DNA of 64,000 bases. It comes from Anthopleura xanthogrammica. Its lineage: Eukaryota; Cnidaria; Anthozoa; Actiniaria; Actiniidae. Numbering within the stretch: the stretch's first letter is position 1; each line of letters starts with the position of its first letter. Under the pieces are notes generated by a model. It saw only the letters and a list, made by a program, of their open reading frames with translations. It had not been told where the DNA came from and made no database searches. Made by a program: the position numbers and the translations under genes. The stretch covers positions 16,518,351 through 16,582,350 of the forward strand of contig OZ025209.1 of NCBI GenBank assembly GCA_964019055.1. The letters run 5' to 3'. Shown here in pieces: positions 37,201-54,500 of this stretch.

Positions 37201-39355
37201 GGAAAGAAATGGTTACTAAACTATAGCCCTTATAGACCCCTTTCAAGTTGCGTCAAAGCAACTCAATTTGGAGGACAAAACAAGAGAATTTCAATCTCCT
37301 GACAATTGGAATCTATTGTTTTGTCCTCCAAATAGCTGTTATTACGGATGTATGCAAATGAAATATTCTTTTGTTTAAGAATCATACAAGTGAGGCTATT
37401 GGGTCAATACAATGCTTGTTGTCCCATTTGCATCTCATTTGCATGCAACTGCAATACCAGCTGTTGAGCTGCATTCTGACATGCTGCAAGGGGTCTATTC
37501 TATTGTCAAATTGGAACTAAGAAGTTAATTTTTACAAATGGAGTCAAACCAGATAACTCAAAGAAACACATGATAGATAGGATAATTTCTAATAGACCTA
37601 TAGCAGCCTGTTGCTCATCACAATATATGTAGGAGTAAATGATATAGTCTAGTAACTTATCATTAATGAACCCATAGTAGTGCAGCCAATCAGAATGCAG
37701 AATTTGTTCCATTCTATTCTTACCTTGTGCGTATATTTGACATGCCCATCCTCTGGCTTCATTAGATACCTTTCCTTCATCTGACTTTTGATAATCAACT
37801 ACTTCGTTAACATCAAACCACTTCAAACAATAATTGTCTTTGCTAATCATATCTTTATGTAAGCTTGATAGAACTTTGGATTTATCTGTGTCAGGCTCTT
37901 CATCTTTACTCTTATTAGAAATGTCTTCCACGAGATCTTCCTTTTCTTGGTTGCTATGGTGACATGTTATAAAGAATGTAAATGTTAAAGCTCTTGCATC
38001 ATTGGTGTGCTGACTGCTTCTTATTCCAAGTATGCCTTGATTTTTGATGGAATCTGTCTGCAAAATAACAAATAAAAACCATGAATAAAATATTAATTAA
38101 GAAATAAAACATTATCTCCGTGCCTTCATAGCCTGGTGAAAACCGAGGCTATGCGTATGGGAGAATTCGAGAGCAGATCAGTGAAAACCCGAGAATTCTC
38201 CCAAACGCGTAGCCGAGGTTTTCACCAGGCTATGAAGGCATCGGAGAAAATGTTTTATTTCTTTTAAAAAATACTTAAAAAATGCTTGTTACATCATTTC
38301 CGTGCCTTCATAGCGTGATGAAAACACAGCTCTCGACCAATGAGAGCGCGTGTACTATGTTAGGTATTTTTTAAATATAATTGATACCTTACTTTCATGG
38401 AAATTAGATCAAAGCGTCGAGAGGGTTTTATCGACAGTACACTACTGTCAATCAAATAAATCATTAGAGTATAGTTCCTATGTACCTTTATGTACTCTAA
38501 CGATTTATTTCATTGACAGTAGTCCACTGCTGATTATCTGTCATGACTTTCATCTCAATCAGCGTGTAGCAATATGATGGTAATGTAATAATGTAAAGAT
38601 CGATCATGCAATATGAGCTGTAGTAAAAAAGGAATATCTTAGGTAATGCTAGTGTCCCAGGGGCGAGATGCCAGGGGCATATCTAGGATTTTCTGAAGAG
38701 GGGTGCACAAAAACGCCATTTTGTTTGTCCGCTCCGAAACACTGAATAAAACAATACTTGTGCAGCCAGCACTATATCAGGTCGAGCTATATTAGCTCTG
38801 GTTCAACAGCTGATAGCTTGATATTATCTATAAAAATATCTTATCACTTAGATGAATGAAAAGAAAGTAATTGTTGACTCATTACCTTAATTTATATTTA
38901 GCAGCTGGCAAAAAAAAAAGCTATTAATGCGATGCTTATCATGAACTACTGCACGTAAATCCATGTATTCAAGCTGAAGGTTTTGAATTTATGCAAAGGT
39001 TAGCTTATCATTATTTCCTTAAAAGTAATAAATAAACATATTAGAGGATTAACCAATTCATACAGGATAAATAAGGCTAATATTCAAAACATTGATAAAA
39101 AAATTGCATGACTTGACAATAATTATCGCTTACTTCTGCGATATTTTCTTCACACCAACGCTCGACAGCATTCTCAAAACTTTCATCTTTACGAATTTCT
39201 ACTATCGGTGACCCCCATTCTTGACATCCAGAGGATTGCTGAAGGAGAATACTTTCGTCTGTCTCACATTTAACGACCAGCTTTATTTTGATAAAAGCGT
39301 AAGAGAGGAAGTTTTGACTTGAAGAAGAAAGACAAGACGAGCCTTTGGACGCCAT
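23104..39355 (-). CDS. PPP-family serine/threonine phosphatase with N-terminal Nudix-like and EF-hand regions
   Basis: Metal-dependent protein serine/threonine phosphatase, 919 residues, 17 exons (5' to 3'): 39134-39355, 37724-38057, 36848-37195, 36308-36443, 35626-35799, 35119-35202, 33917-34096, 33598-33681, 33079-33265, 32527-32749, 31951-32081, 31414-31520, 31218-31320, 30718-30860, 24201-24293, 23830-23914, 23104-23229. All junctions keep phase. Catalytic domain (about 600-919) has every PPP metal/phosphate motif: GDIHG 658, GDYVDRG 690, RGNHE 721, HGG 776, RAHE 868. Residues 244-267 are almost all Asp/Glu. EF-hand-like loops: D350-D361 and N392-E403, with degenerate partners near 310 and 435. 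Residues 20-175 look like a degenerate Nudix fold. In PPEF/RdgC the EF-hands are C-terminal, so this is a different architecture. KRKSLS (498-503) may be a kinase or nuclear-import site. The SLC7 gene sits in intron 14. Confidence 0.9.
23285..23815. repeat. (GAT/GGT)n trinucleotide-type satellite
   Basis: Long run of GATGATGGTGAT units in the last intron of the phosphatase, just upstream of its final exon. It produces spurious Met/Val-rich and Ile/Thr-rich frames. Confidence 0.9.
24440..24452 (+). promoter_or_regulatory. Isolated YY1-like motif
   Basis: CCAAGATGGCGTC lies within a GC-richer patch (about 24425-24560) inside the phosphatase intron, with no gene start attached to it that I can find. 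It may be chance, or mark an unannotated non-coding transcript. Confidence 0.25.
27022..29601 (+). CDS. Cationic amino-acid transporter (SLC7, CAT subfamily)
   Basis: Multi-pass plasma-membrane transporter of the APC superfamily, expected to carry arginine, lysine and ornithine; exact substrate is not shown. Two coding exons, 27022-28762 and 29318-29601, give 674 residues. The first helix has [17 protein letters not shown] (38-54), followed by the family words [18 protein letters not shown] and LVGWNLILE. About 14 membrane segments are visible, as in CATs. An acidic cytosolic loop (about 425-475) separates the last membrane bundle, and the tail after [12 protein letters not shown] is Ser/Asp-rich. 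Nearly all coding sequence is in one 1.74 kb exon, unlike the many small exons of its neighbours, which hints at retroposition. It lies inside a phosphatase intron on the opposite strand. Orthology to SLC7A1-4 or SLC7A14 is unresolved. Confidence 0.93.
28785..29235. repeat. (ATC)n trinucleotide-type satellite in the SLC7 intron
   Basis: ATCATC/ACCATC units fill almost the whole 555 bp intron of the transporter gene. The frame stays open for 58 codons past the donor site for this reason. Confidence 0.85.
29644..30260 (+). repeat. Direct repeat in the SLC7 3' region
   Basis: A block of about 70 bp at 29644-29715 recurs at 30190-30260 with few differences (core AAGTATAAGCATCAGCAACA). A third, shorter version is at about 29757-29800. 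Probable 3' UTR; AATAAA occurs at 30073. Confidence 0.75.
30073..30078 (+). promoter_or_regulatory. Possible SLC7 polyadenylation signal
   Basis: AATAAA about 470 bp after the transporter stop, in an AT-rich stretch. Confidence 0.35.
30612..30680. repeat. Degenerate copy of part of the 47.9-48.4 kb unknown ORF
   Basis: About 60 bp here (core CATTCAAGCACTCCAGGATG) aligns with about 48085-48145. Translated on the minus strand, [14 protein letters not shown] here parallels ELILKCLNVRLIGQ there, but a stop follows at once in this copy. Either a gene relic or a shared mobile element. Confidence 0.45.
30901..31146 (+). CDS. Unrecognised open segment inside a phosphatase intron
   Basis: Eighty-one open codons followed by TAA on the plus strand, between phosphatase exons 13 and 14. 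Composition is ordinary and protein-like ([18 protein letters not shown], then [17 protein letters not shown]), not repeat-like. A possible splice acceptor (TTCCTCACAG) ends at 30936, so it could be the last exon of an overlapping gene, or a relic. No start codon with good context and no donor exon found. I recognise no family. Confidence 0.3.
   Translation, partial: NVDVLVTCDSSQELNESPDWTDILSANFLLSPIDCYMSRYPRTLHSLIPLNKVDQMLQFKGERVPRETEWDRIKQKSRTSG
31614..31870 (+). mobile_element. tRNA-derived SINE, copy B
   Basis: B box GGTTCGATTCC with TGGCGTAGCGGTAG just upstream; the A-to-B spacing is shortened. Followed by the family body (GCGAGTAGAG, TCTCCCTCGATTCGAAGG, CTAAACTCCAAATCGATC). Confidence 0.6.
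32126..32445. mobile_element. Palindromic element cluster (CTTGAGTATTATTTCTTTG family)
   Basis: Forward arms with GTGTCATTCCCTTGAG at about 32150 and 32237 face reverse arms with CTCAAGGGAATGACACG at about 32310-32350 and 32420-32440. It looks like an inverted-repeat element inserted in or next to another copy, inside a phosphatase intron. Confidence 0.6.
34180..34960. repeat. (GAT)n trinucleotide-type satellite
   Basis: About 780 bp of GAT/GGT/GGC variants in phosphatase intron 6, with a higher-order unit near GATGGCAATGATGATGATA repeated several times. His-, Met-, Asp- and Ser-rich frames here are spurious. Confidence 0.92.
35390..35518 (+). mobile_element. Candidate 3' end of a truncated non-LTR retroelement
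   Basis: CCTCTTTAAATAAAGTATAT followed by (TATTG) repeats resembles the short-repeat 3' tails of LINE-type elements. No reverse-transcriptase coding sequence is attached. Confidence 0.35.
36955..37025 (-). repeat. In-frame acidic codon repeat in phosphatase exon 3
   Basis: A GAT/GAA/GAG run encoding phosphatase residues 244-267, nearly all Asp or Glu. It is coding, unlike the similar GAT satellites in the introns of the same gene. Confidence 0.85.
37232..37499. mobile_element. MITE-like element with TAGACCCC termini
   Basis: Begins ATAGACCCCTTTCAAGTTGC and ends with the imperfect reverse complement GCAAGGGGTCTAT. Internal inverted pair GGAGGACAAAACA / TGTTTTGTCCTCC. Lies in phosphatase intron 2. 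Shares its terminal hexamer with the elements at 4698 and 20055. Confidence 0.6.
38100..38262. mobile_element. Long palindromic element (fold-back)
   Basis: Left arm GCCTTCATAGCCTGGTGAAA is matched by its reverse complement on the right; pairing extends outward to GAAATAAAAC / GTTTTATTTC and inward to GAGAATTC. Arms are about 65 bp. A diverged third arm (CCGTGCCTTCATAGCGTGAT) starts at about 38299. Sits in phosphatase intron 1. Confidence 0.75.
38436..38528. repeat. Inverted repeat with ACTGTCAAT arms
   Basis: Left arm around CTACTGTCAATCAAATAAAT pairs with ATTTATTTCATTGACAGTAG on the right, with a short loop. Non-coding, in phosphatase intron 1. Confidence 0.65.
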
Positions 39356-40513
39356 GTTTGTAAATATCCTCCAAGATTTACTCTCTAGGGTAGGGTAGGG
39401 ATGGTGAGGAAAAATAACTTCAAAAATTTTGTTCATGACAACTTAAAAACTTTGAAAATAAAATAAATGATCATAAACAAAAGTGTAAAGTATTTTTTTT
39501 GTCAATTTTCATCGCTACTTACACAGGTAATTTTGCTTGAAATATTGTATATTGTCATCCGCCTACCCCTCCCCTGGAACACATTTTGACAAGTTGGTTG
39601 TTTTTGACATATCATGACACATATGTCACTTGAACGTAAAAAAGAGGAAATCTTTACTGCAATAGCGCTTTCATCTTTCATCATCAAAAATCGTCTTTCA
39701 GTTCTATCCATGTATTCAATAGTCTTCTTAAAAGTGCTTACGAAAATGCTTTCTAAATTTCTAAATACTTAGAATGTGACGTCATTGGTTTTAAAGCTTG
39801 TTAATGAATATTTGCTGTTTGAAAGTCTTATTGCTGCAACTGAGGATGAAGTGTTTATGACATTTTCGTTTTATTCTACAAATGGACAATCAAATGCACG
39901 AGTATGGAAGTGTTGACGTCATGCAGTTCTGATTTGATGACATCATCGTGAAAGATCTTTCACGAGGAGGTAATAGTTACTTTTTTTCAATCCTTCTCCC
40001 TGAAGTTGCCAAAATGCTATTTTAGTTAGTTCTTGTGAATTCCCAATTTCACTTAAGAAGACAGGTCAGTCAGCTCAGAAGTGGTCGGCTTTTTCAGAGG
40101 TTATTTTACGAGTGAATAAGAAGTAAAAGTTTGTTTGGCAAACGTTTCGCAACTCAAAATCCCTAATAGGATGAATGAGTGTTTCGCTTTTTATTATGAT
40201 GTTGCTTTCTTTTGGTCATCCTTTTGTTCCTGCATTTAAATATATAAGCTCTTTCTAATTTTCTCTTTTATCATGATCATCTCCGACGAACTTCAATACA
40301 ACTACAATTTTTTTAAACGGTGTTTAAGTTCCCTTCCTATTCAGTTGCCGTATTCAACACGGTATCCGGTAGTTATTACCAGTCATTCATTCATTTATTC
40401 ATTCATTCATTCATTCTTTTGGCGCAGGTGGTACGCGGTAGATTTTACTTTATATGGGCTTCCTGTGGTGGTAGGTGAAATCGCGTCGTTCGCGCGGGAA
40501 GTTCAGAATCAAG
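39356..40513. other. Divergent promoter region, phosphatase / SLF1
   Basis: 1.16 kb between two head-to-head start codons. Contains several TGACGTCA-like CRE half or full sites (near 39778, 39913 and 39936) and an ATTC repeat just before SLF1 (about 40383-40416). No gene seen. Confidence 0.55.
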
Positions 40514-47517
<7,004 letters not shown>

Positions 47518-47847
47518 AATTTTTCAAGTTTTTACTCTGTCATTTGCTTTGACCTGTGCATGCCATATATCCCTGAAACAAAAAGCTAGGATTCACTCAA
47601 TGTTTGATTTTGCTTCATGGATATGTGGCATGCACTCTATTAGTGAAAAATGAGACAAAATATATTTAAAAAATGGAAAATTAATCCAAATTTCATCAAC
47701 TTGAAAGATTTTTTAAAAGTTACTACAAAATATCGAATAATTTTATAATATATGCAAAACTATCAAAAAATGAAAAATTCTGAAAAGCTAGACTTGGAAG
47801 AATTGAATGTTACAGTTTTATGGTTGAAGATAATCTCTATAATGACA

Positions 47848-47853
47848 AATAAA
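47848..47853 (+). promoter_or_regulatory. Possible SLF1 polyadenylation signal
   Basis: AATAAA 331 bp after the SLF1 stop in AT-rich sequence. Confidence 0.4.
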
Positions 47854-47940
47854 TATTTTGTTATAATATATCTCGTCAAAAATTATACAATGTTGTACAT
47901 GAAATGAAAATATTAAAAACGTTTTAATATTGTTGTTAAG

Positions 47941-48381
47941 CTAATTAGAGGGTGTGGTTTCCTCTAACTTGAAAATCCCCCTAACCAATTTACAAATATG
48001 AGAGGGCACAAGATTCTTCCCATCATACTTTAGAATAGACTTTTTTAACGTGTCAGCCATGTCGGCTGGAACAATAGATTTTTGCCCGATTAGCCTCACA
48101 TTCAAGCACTTCAGGATGAGTTCAAATGGGATAAACAAAGGCTTTAATATACTTAACGTGGGAAGAAACAATAAACAGGGCAGTGCTGAGTGACAAAGGT
48201 CTGGGCCAGGAAAAAACAAAACAAAATTTAATGTCCTGTGAAACAAGCTCGATGCATGCATTGTAGCAATAATATTTTGCTGTAGAGGCTCATAATCATC
48301 CTGATATATTTTTATTTTTTCCCATTCTGGGTTACCTGTGGTAGTGCCAGCAATGCATTGTGGGATATAGTAAAAGTACAC
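47941..48381 (-). CDS. Unrecognised 146-codon open frame
   Basis: Uninterrupted minus-strand frame in AT-rich DNA between two plus-strand genes. The C-terminal third has a varied, protein-like composition (SIVPADMADTLKKSILKYDG, then SHICKLVRGIFKLEE); the N-terminal part is less convincing. A diverged, stop-containing relative of the middle part lies at about 30612-30680, which suggests a repeated sequence, perhaps the end of a mobile element. I recognise no family, and the annotated start may be wrong if there is an upstream exon. Confidence 0.3.
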   Translation of the reverse strand: MYFYYIPQCIAGTTTGNPEWEKIKIYQDDYEPLQQNIIATMHASSLFHRTLNFVLFFPGPDLCHSALPCLLFLPTLSILKPLFIPFELILKCLNVRLIGQKSIVPADMADTLKKSILKYDGKNLVPSHICKLVRGIFKLEETTPSN

Positions 48382-48567
48382 AAAAACCAGTCAAACGAGA
48401 TCGAATCAAACATGACGCTGTAAAGAGAAATGATCTTTCCTTTACTCCGCAAAATCCTCCTCTTTTATCCATAGACTATGAATTCTAAGCAAGATACCTT
48501 GCTGGGAACGTATCTCTAGAAGTAAATGTGGCTTCTGTTGGTGAAATAAAGGAGAAATAGCCACACA

Positions 48568-51500
48568 ATGTCCCGAAGGGAGAAGAAGTCAAAGCCTGGT
48601 GGACAAAAGAGAAAGGACGAGGACTTGTTCGTGTTTGGATACGCTAGTAAACTGTTCAGAGACGATAAAATAGCAGAATATCATGAAGAAGGCAGACATC
48701 TTATTCCTTGGCCAGGAGATGACAGTCTTCTTATAGACAGGTCTGTTGTAACAAGATTGTTTATTTTACAGCATTGAAAATAAAGTTGTGTTGAAATGGT
48801 TTATGAAACGATGTTCCGTATTTTGTATAAAAGAATTCTTTCTAGGGATATTGAGATCTTTCAGCGGTGTATAAATGAACTTCTGTTGTCCCAAGCAACA
48901 GATTTCTTCGGTTTTCAACAAAAACTTTCAATGAAAATGCCTAAAATTGAAGAACATTGAACAGGCATACTGTAGTAGCACATTGTGAGACCCCATGTGC
49001 TATTTCCATTTTTGTCCCTCTTTTGATAAGATAAGGTAAGTAATATAGGGATATGGATGAAAGACAAGTTGGAGCCGTTGGATATCTTCACTGTACTTGT
49101 GAGTATGAAATATACCTAGATGTGCTGTAACAACACATTTTGTGCTGTCGTTCACTATGGGGTATGGCAGGCATTAAGCTATGACATGACCAGTTTTTGA
49201 AGAAGTGAAAATCATCGTAGATACCACCATTTCAGGCAATATGCATTGCAGCCATGTGTTATAATGCAGGATGTTGAGTAATGAAATCTCATCATGCAAA
49301 GACATGGTAATGTTCCTGCACTACGTACGACATGGCTGCAGTGAACCCCACGACAACAACCTACGAGGTTTTCACTTAACATTGTATCTGTAGGTTCTGA
49401 GTATTTGAGTCCAGCATGATATCTTGGCATATGGTAAAAATCATTTCACTACCAAGGAAGAGTTACCTTGCATGAGAGGCTGTTACTTTTTATTTGTGGA
49501 TAAAAAACTTGGAATTTACAGATACAATGAATTATATTTTTAGCACAAGGGCTTATTTATTATTATACTTACTGTTGTACTTCATAATACCCTTGTAAAT
49601 ACAAGCAGTTATGTACTATTTTTTTAATATATTTTTCTTTTAATTTGTTGATTCCTGATGTAGGTATGACTGTCGTCTACTCTTCACAGAGAAATCCCAG
49701 TTTGAGTCCAAGGCAGGTAATCTCTCCCCTGGTCTTTCACCAGAAGAACAGGACATGGAAAGGCTGTGCGATGAAGAGAGATACTTGGAACTGCACACTA
49801 ACTTAGAGGAACAAGATATAGAACAAGGTTGGTTAAATGAATTGGTTCAATGATAAATGATTTTTACCATAGCTATCAAGTTTGTTTTCTAAGCAATTAA
49901 CTAGTGCACTGTGTTTACTTGCTTCAAATTTTATCGATACCTGAAACAACCAGGCCAAGATGACTAATCACAGATCAAATTGGAATTTAGCTTATTAGAT
50001 TTTCTGGAGGGAGGAAAGCTGGAGAACCTGGAGAAAAACCCTTACAGCTTAAGCAAGAGACCTAAAAACTCTACTCATGAGTCCAGAAATCACCCTTGAT
50101 TCCTTTTCAAAACTATTGTGAACATTTCTATAATTGCTGAATGCTTGAATGTTATTATTTGTTCACCAGAGGAGGAAATGAAGAGATTCAAGGAAGCTCT
50201 TTCACAGGATGGTGCCTATTCTTCTGTAGGATTTAGTTATGATAGCAGTGAACAGGAAAATACTGTTGAAAACATTCCTTCATCAACAAGTAACTGTAAT
50301 CAACCCCAAGGTACTTACTGGATAGATAGCAAATAGCTAGGTTATACATATTGTTTTGACTTGAGACATTACTGAGGGTTACCATGCAGTCCAAAAGGTG
50401 TGGGAATATTGAACTTTTCTCAGGCAGATATAAACTATGAGAATATTATCATAGATAGGATGGACACCATTTCTTGGTTACTGATGATTGCTGCATATTT
50501 TATACATTCTTCAGAGCCAATGCCTTATCAAGTAGTGGAAAAGTTTGTAGCTTCAGAAGAATTAGAACTTCCTGATGGCATGGAAATCGTAAGTAGCAGG
50601 TTGTTTTATAGACCCCTACCCCACCCTGGAAAGGATTTGAGGATGCATCAACAACTCAGAAGGCTTTGTGCTGGCATGACTAAAAGTGGAGAAAAATGTA
50701 TTTCCCTTATAAGCCAGTGTGCCACCTCTTACCACTTAGATCAAAGCCATTGTCCCATGTTGGTCAAGATACTTTTTGATTGACTGCTTTGGTTTGAATG
50801 GTTTTCATCCTTCCACAAAAATTATCACCTTGGGGTCTACAAGTAATCAGCTCATACTGTAACAGAGCCCCTACCATTGACATTATAATGGAAACATTTT
50901 GGTTAACTAACTTTGAGTTACAATGATTTTGTGCATGTTATTGAAAAATGGGTGTAAAACCTTGTTTTCTTTCAGCCTGATACAGCCAAGATGAATGCCA
51001 TTATTGAGAGAACAGCTCTGTTTGTCAGTGGACAAAGTACACAGATGGAGATCCTGGTGAAAGCAAAGCAAGCAGGAAACCCCCAATTTGATTTTCTTAA
51101 CTTTGGTAACTGGTTGAATCCTTATTATAAACACATGTTGAAGTACATTAGGGAAGGAAAGTATGAACCAGTAAACCAGCCAGCATCACCAAAACAAGAA
51201 CAAGAACCTAGTAAGCCTATTTGATGCTCCACTTCTTGATGACGACTGGGAGGGAGGGAGGGTTAGAAGGATGTGTGAAAAACCTGTGTGATTTTCAAGT
51301 ATTTTTTAACATTGTCCAGCAGTGAGCCTATAGTAGGGTGTGATTGTCAAATGCAGGAAGTACAGTAAGGGAGGGAGAGATGATTGATGTATTACTAAGA
51401 TACATAAGTACATAAGCATATGATAATAATTATTATTAGGAAATAATGGTTCTTGCCTATCGAAATACGAATTTCAAGTTTATATTTTTGGTGTCATTTA

Positions 51501-54500
51501 GAACCAGAAAGTGAAGAGGAAGATTCAGATGGTGAATTTGAGCTCCACCCCTTGTTGACGGCATCACATCGCAGTGCATCTGGCACCCCAAACTCCTCTG
51601 CCCCCTCATCTCCAGCACCCAGTACCAACACAGGAGACCAGTACAACTATCCATCAATTGTAGACGGCAGTCTGGTGTCATCCTTTCTAGATGCCACAAG
51701 TAGTGGGGGGATACCAGGGTCCTACTCAAATTATACTACTAGTGGTGGTACAGATATGCAACATGTAGATTATTCAACAGTATGGACCCAACATAATCAA
51801 GTTGCGGCAGGCTATCATTATGGTATGTAATTAATTTCTACCCATATTTCAACAAGAATACAGACAATAATCTATTGATTTTGAATTTGTTCTACAGCAG
51901 CAAGTGGAAGTTCTACACATCTTGTACCATCAGCACCCATGATGACAGTTGCTGATATGTTGCCTCCCCCACCCCCTCCCCCTGGGGAAGGACCACTAGA
52001 AGGTAATGAACACTTAAACTGAAATTTTGTGATAACCCATTAAATATCCTTCAAATGTTATCAATACCCTGAAACAACCTGTGGCCTGATCAAATTTAGA
52101 GCATGGCTAACTCACAGATCAATTTGGAATTTAGTGTGTACATGGTTTTGCAGAGAGACAAACCAGAAAAAAACCCTCAAATCAGAGGAGCGACCTAACA
52201 AACTCTACTCACATGAGATGCCAAGTTCAGGAATTGAACTCAAGACCCCAGAGATGAGATGAGATGAGAGTGCGCTACCACAATGTCATCCCTGATTTCC
52301 TTCCTATTAGGTTTTCTTGCTAGAGTTGTATTTACATGTATATATTTTTTACTTTGCTACAGGAGAATGGCAAGGAACAGATGTTACCCACTCACACCAT
52401 GTACAGCCACATCCACACTACTCTACCCAGAATAATATTCACCCTAGTGTCATGCCGATTACTGTAGCCGCCACACACCTTATACCAGGATACCCAGCAC
52501 TAATGATGCCGTCAACAGTCCCAGCACCTATAATACCACCCTCTCCTGATATCCAACCCATTATAGACAAACTAGCGATGTATGTGGTCAAGAATGGACC
52601 TGAATTTGAAAACATCATCAAAACTAAGAATGACCAAAGGTTTGCATTTGTTCATCCTTGGAATGAGAACCATCAGTATTATCTGTACAAGAAACAACTT
52701 TGTTATGAGCAGATTGAACGAGAGAGAAGAGAAGAAGCTGCTGTCAAAGAAACTAAGCCTACAGGTAAAATTGTCTCTGCTATATCAAGAAACCCATGAG
52801 TTAAAAATAATGGCTGCTCAATGACCAGACATGATGACTGACAGAACAGACTGATCAACATGTGACCAGTCAATAACTGGTCAAGAGGACTGGCCTAAGA
52901 GGTGCTTGGCCAGACATCGTCAGTTGAGTGGCCATTATTTCAAACCCTGCTATTTACGCCCATTTCATAATTACATTTTGCACTCAAGTCAATAATTATT
53001 TTACCATTCATTTTTTCATTAATATGTGGAATCAATACTGGGAATATTAAGTCAGGGGTTATAACTTACTTATAATTTAAAAACGCAACATTTTATTTTA
53101 ATATAAAATGGACAATAATCTTAGAAAAAATGTTGTGGTTTGTTTTTCTAGCAAGCCCAATCAGTTTCTCCATAAAACCAAAAGAAGTGTCCAAACCAAA
53201 GATAGAATACAGAACTAATGTGATCTACAAACAGAGCTGTGAGCCAGGAGAAAGTGAAGATGAGGAAAATAAAGAAGATTCAGATGGAAGCTCTAATGAA
53301 AATGAGATGGAATCTAGTGAGAAGGAAATGAATACGGAGACACAAGTCAACACAGGGTCACCTGCTGCTGATCTCGAGATGCAGATGAAATCAATAGAAG
53401 CTGCTGAAAAAGAAGGTAATATGATGTAAAGGAATACATATACATGTATTGAGAATAAAGAAGGCTGATGATATTCATAATCACAATGATGCTGATTGTA
53501 ATCCTGATGTTGCCAAGGTGGCAATGATGCTGCTGATGATGTTTTAAAAATAATGCTGATCAATGATTCTGTTGATGATGATACATGATGATGGTAATGA
53601 TGTTGGTGGCAATAATGATGTTACTGATGGTGGTGATGTTAATAATGCTGATCAATGATTCTGTTGATGATGATACATGATGATGGTAATGATGTTGGTG
53701 GCAATGATGCTACTGATCAATGATTCTGGTCATGACCAGAGAGGGTATCTATATGTATCACAATACCACTGTTGATTAGACGTTAACATAGTGTTTTTAA
53801 TTTCTGTGCAATTTATGGAATATTGTTTTGTTACACAGCTCAAAGACTAGAAGTAGTATCACAATCCCAACGAGAAAAACAGCTTCAAATAGAAAGAAAG
53901 CGCAAGGCATCACTGTTCATTAGTATGCTGAAGAAAACAACAGGAGCTGAAGAACAGAACAAAACATCTGAGTATGTCCACATATATTGTATAAATGAGT
54001 ATTACACCCCTCATTACTGGTAATATTATTACTTATTGATAAGTATATGTTGTAAATCTTTTTGCTGTTGTTGTTACTTTAGATCTGACAATCAAAGCAT
54101 TCATAATAATGGCAGCCAAAGACGGTTTACTGAAAGCAAAAGATCAAGTGATACAAAGTACAGTGACACTTTGATACTTTATTATAATGCAATCTCTATT
54201 TTCTACTCTCACTAAATCAGCAGCAACACACAGACTGGACCTCATCTTTTACTTTCTTACATTTTTTTTCTTGGTTACCTAGTTTTCTGGCAATTCCAGA
54301 GAGGTTTGATTCCCCGTTCTAATCCTGATTTTTTCAGGCATTTTCAGTAGGGTTTGCCAGGCTCAATAGGATTTTCATATATTCATTAGTTTCTGGTTCT
54401 GATTCTGGTTTTTTTCCTTATAGAATAGACATGTTCGAAGAGAAAAAGGCCAAGTATGATGGTGCAGTCATATCGGGAGTAGGAGCGCCGTCACCTGATA

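Larger units (their letters stand above)
47518..48567. other. Region between SLF1 and SFSWAP
   Basis: SLF1 3' UTR (AATAAA at 47848), then an unrecognised minus-strand open frame (next entry), then the SFSWAP promoter/5' UTR. Confidence 0.55.
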
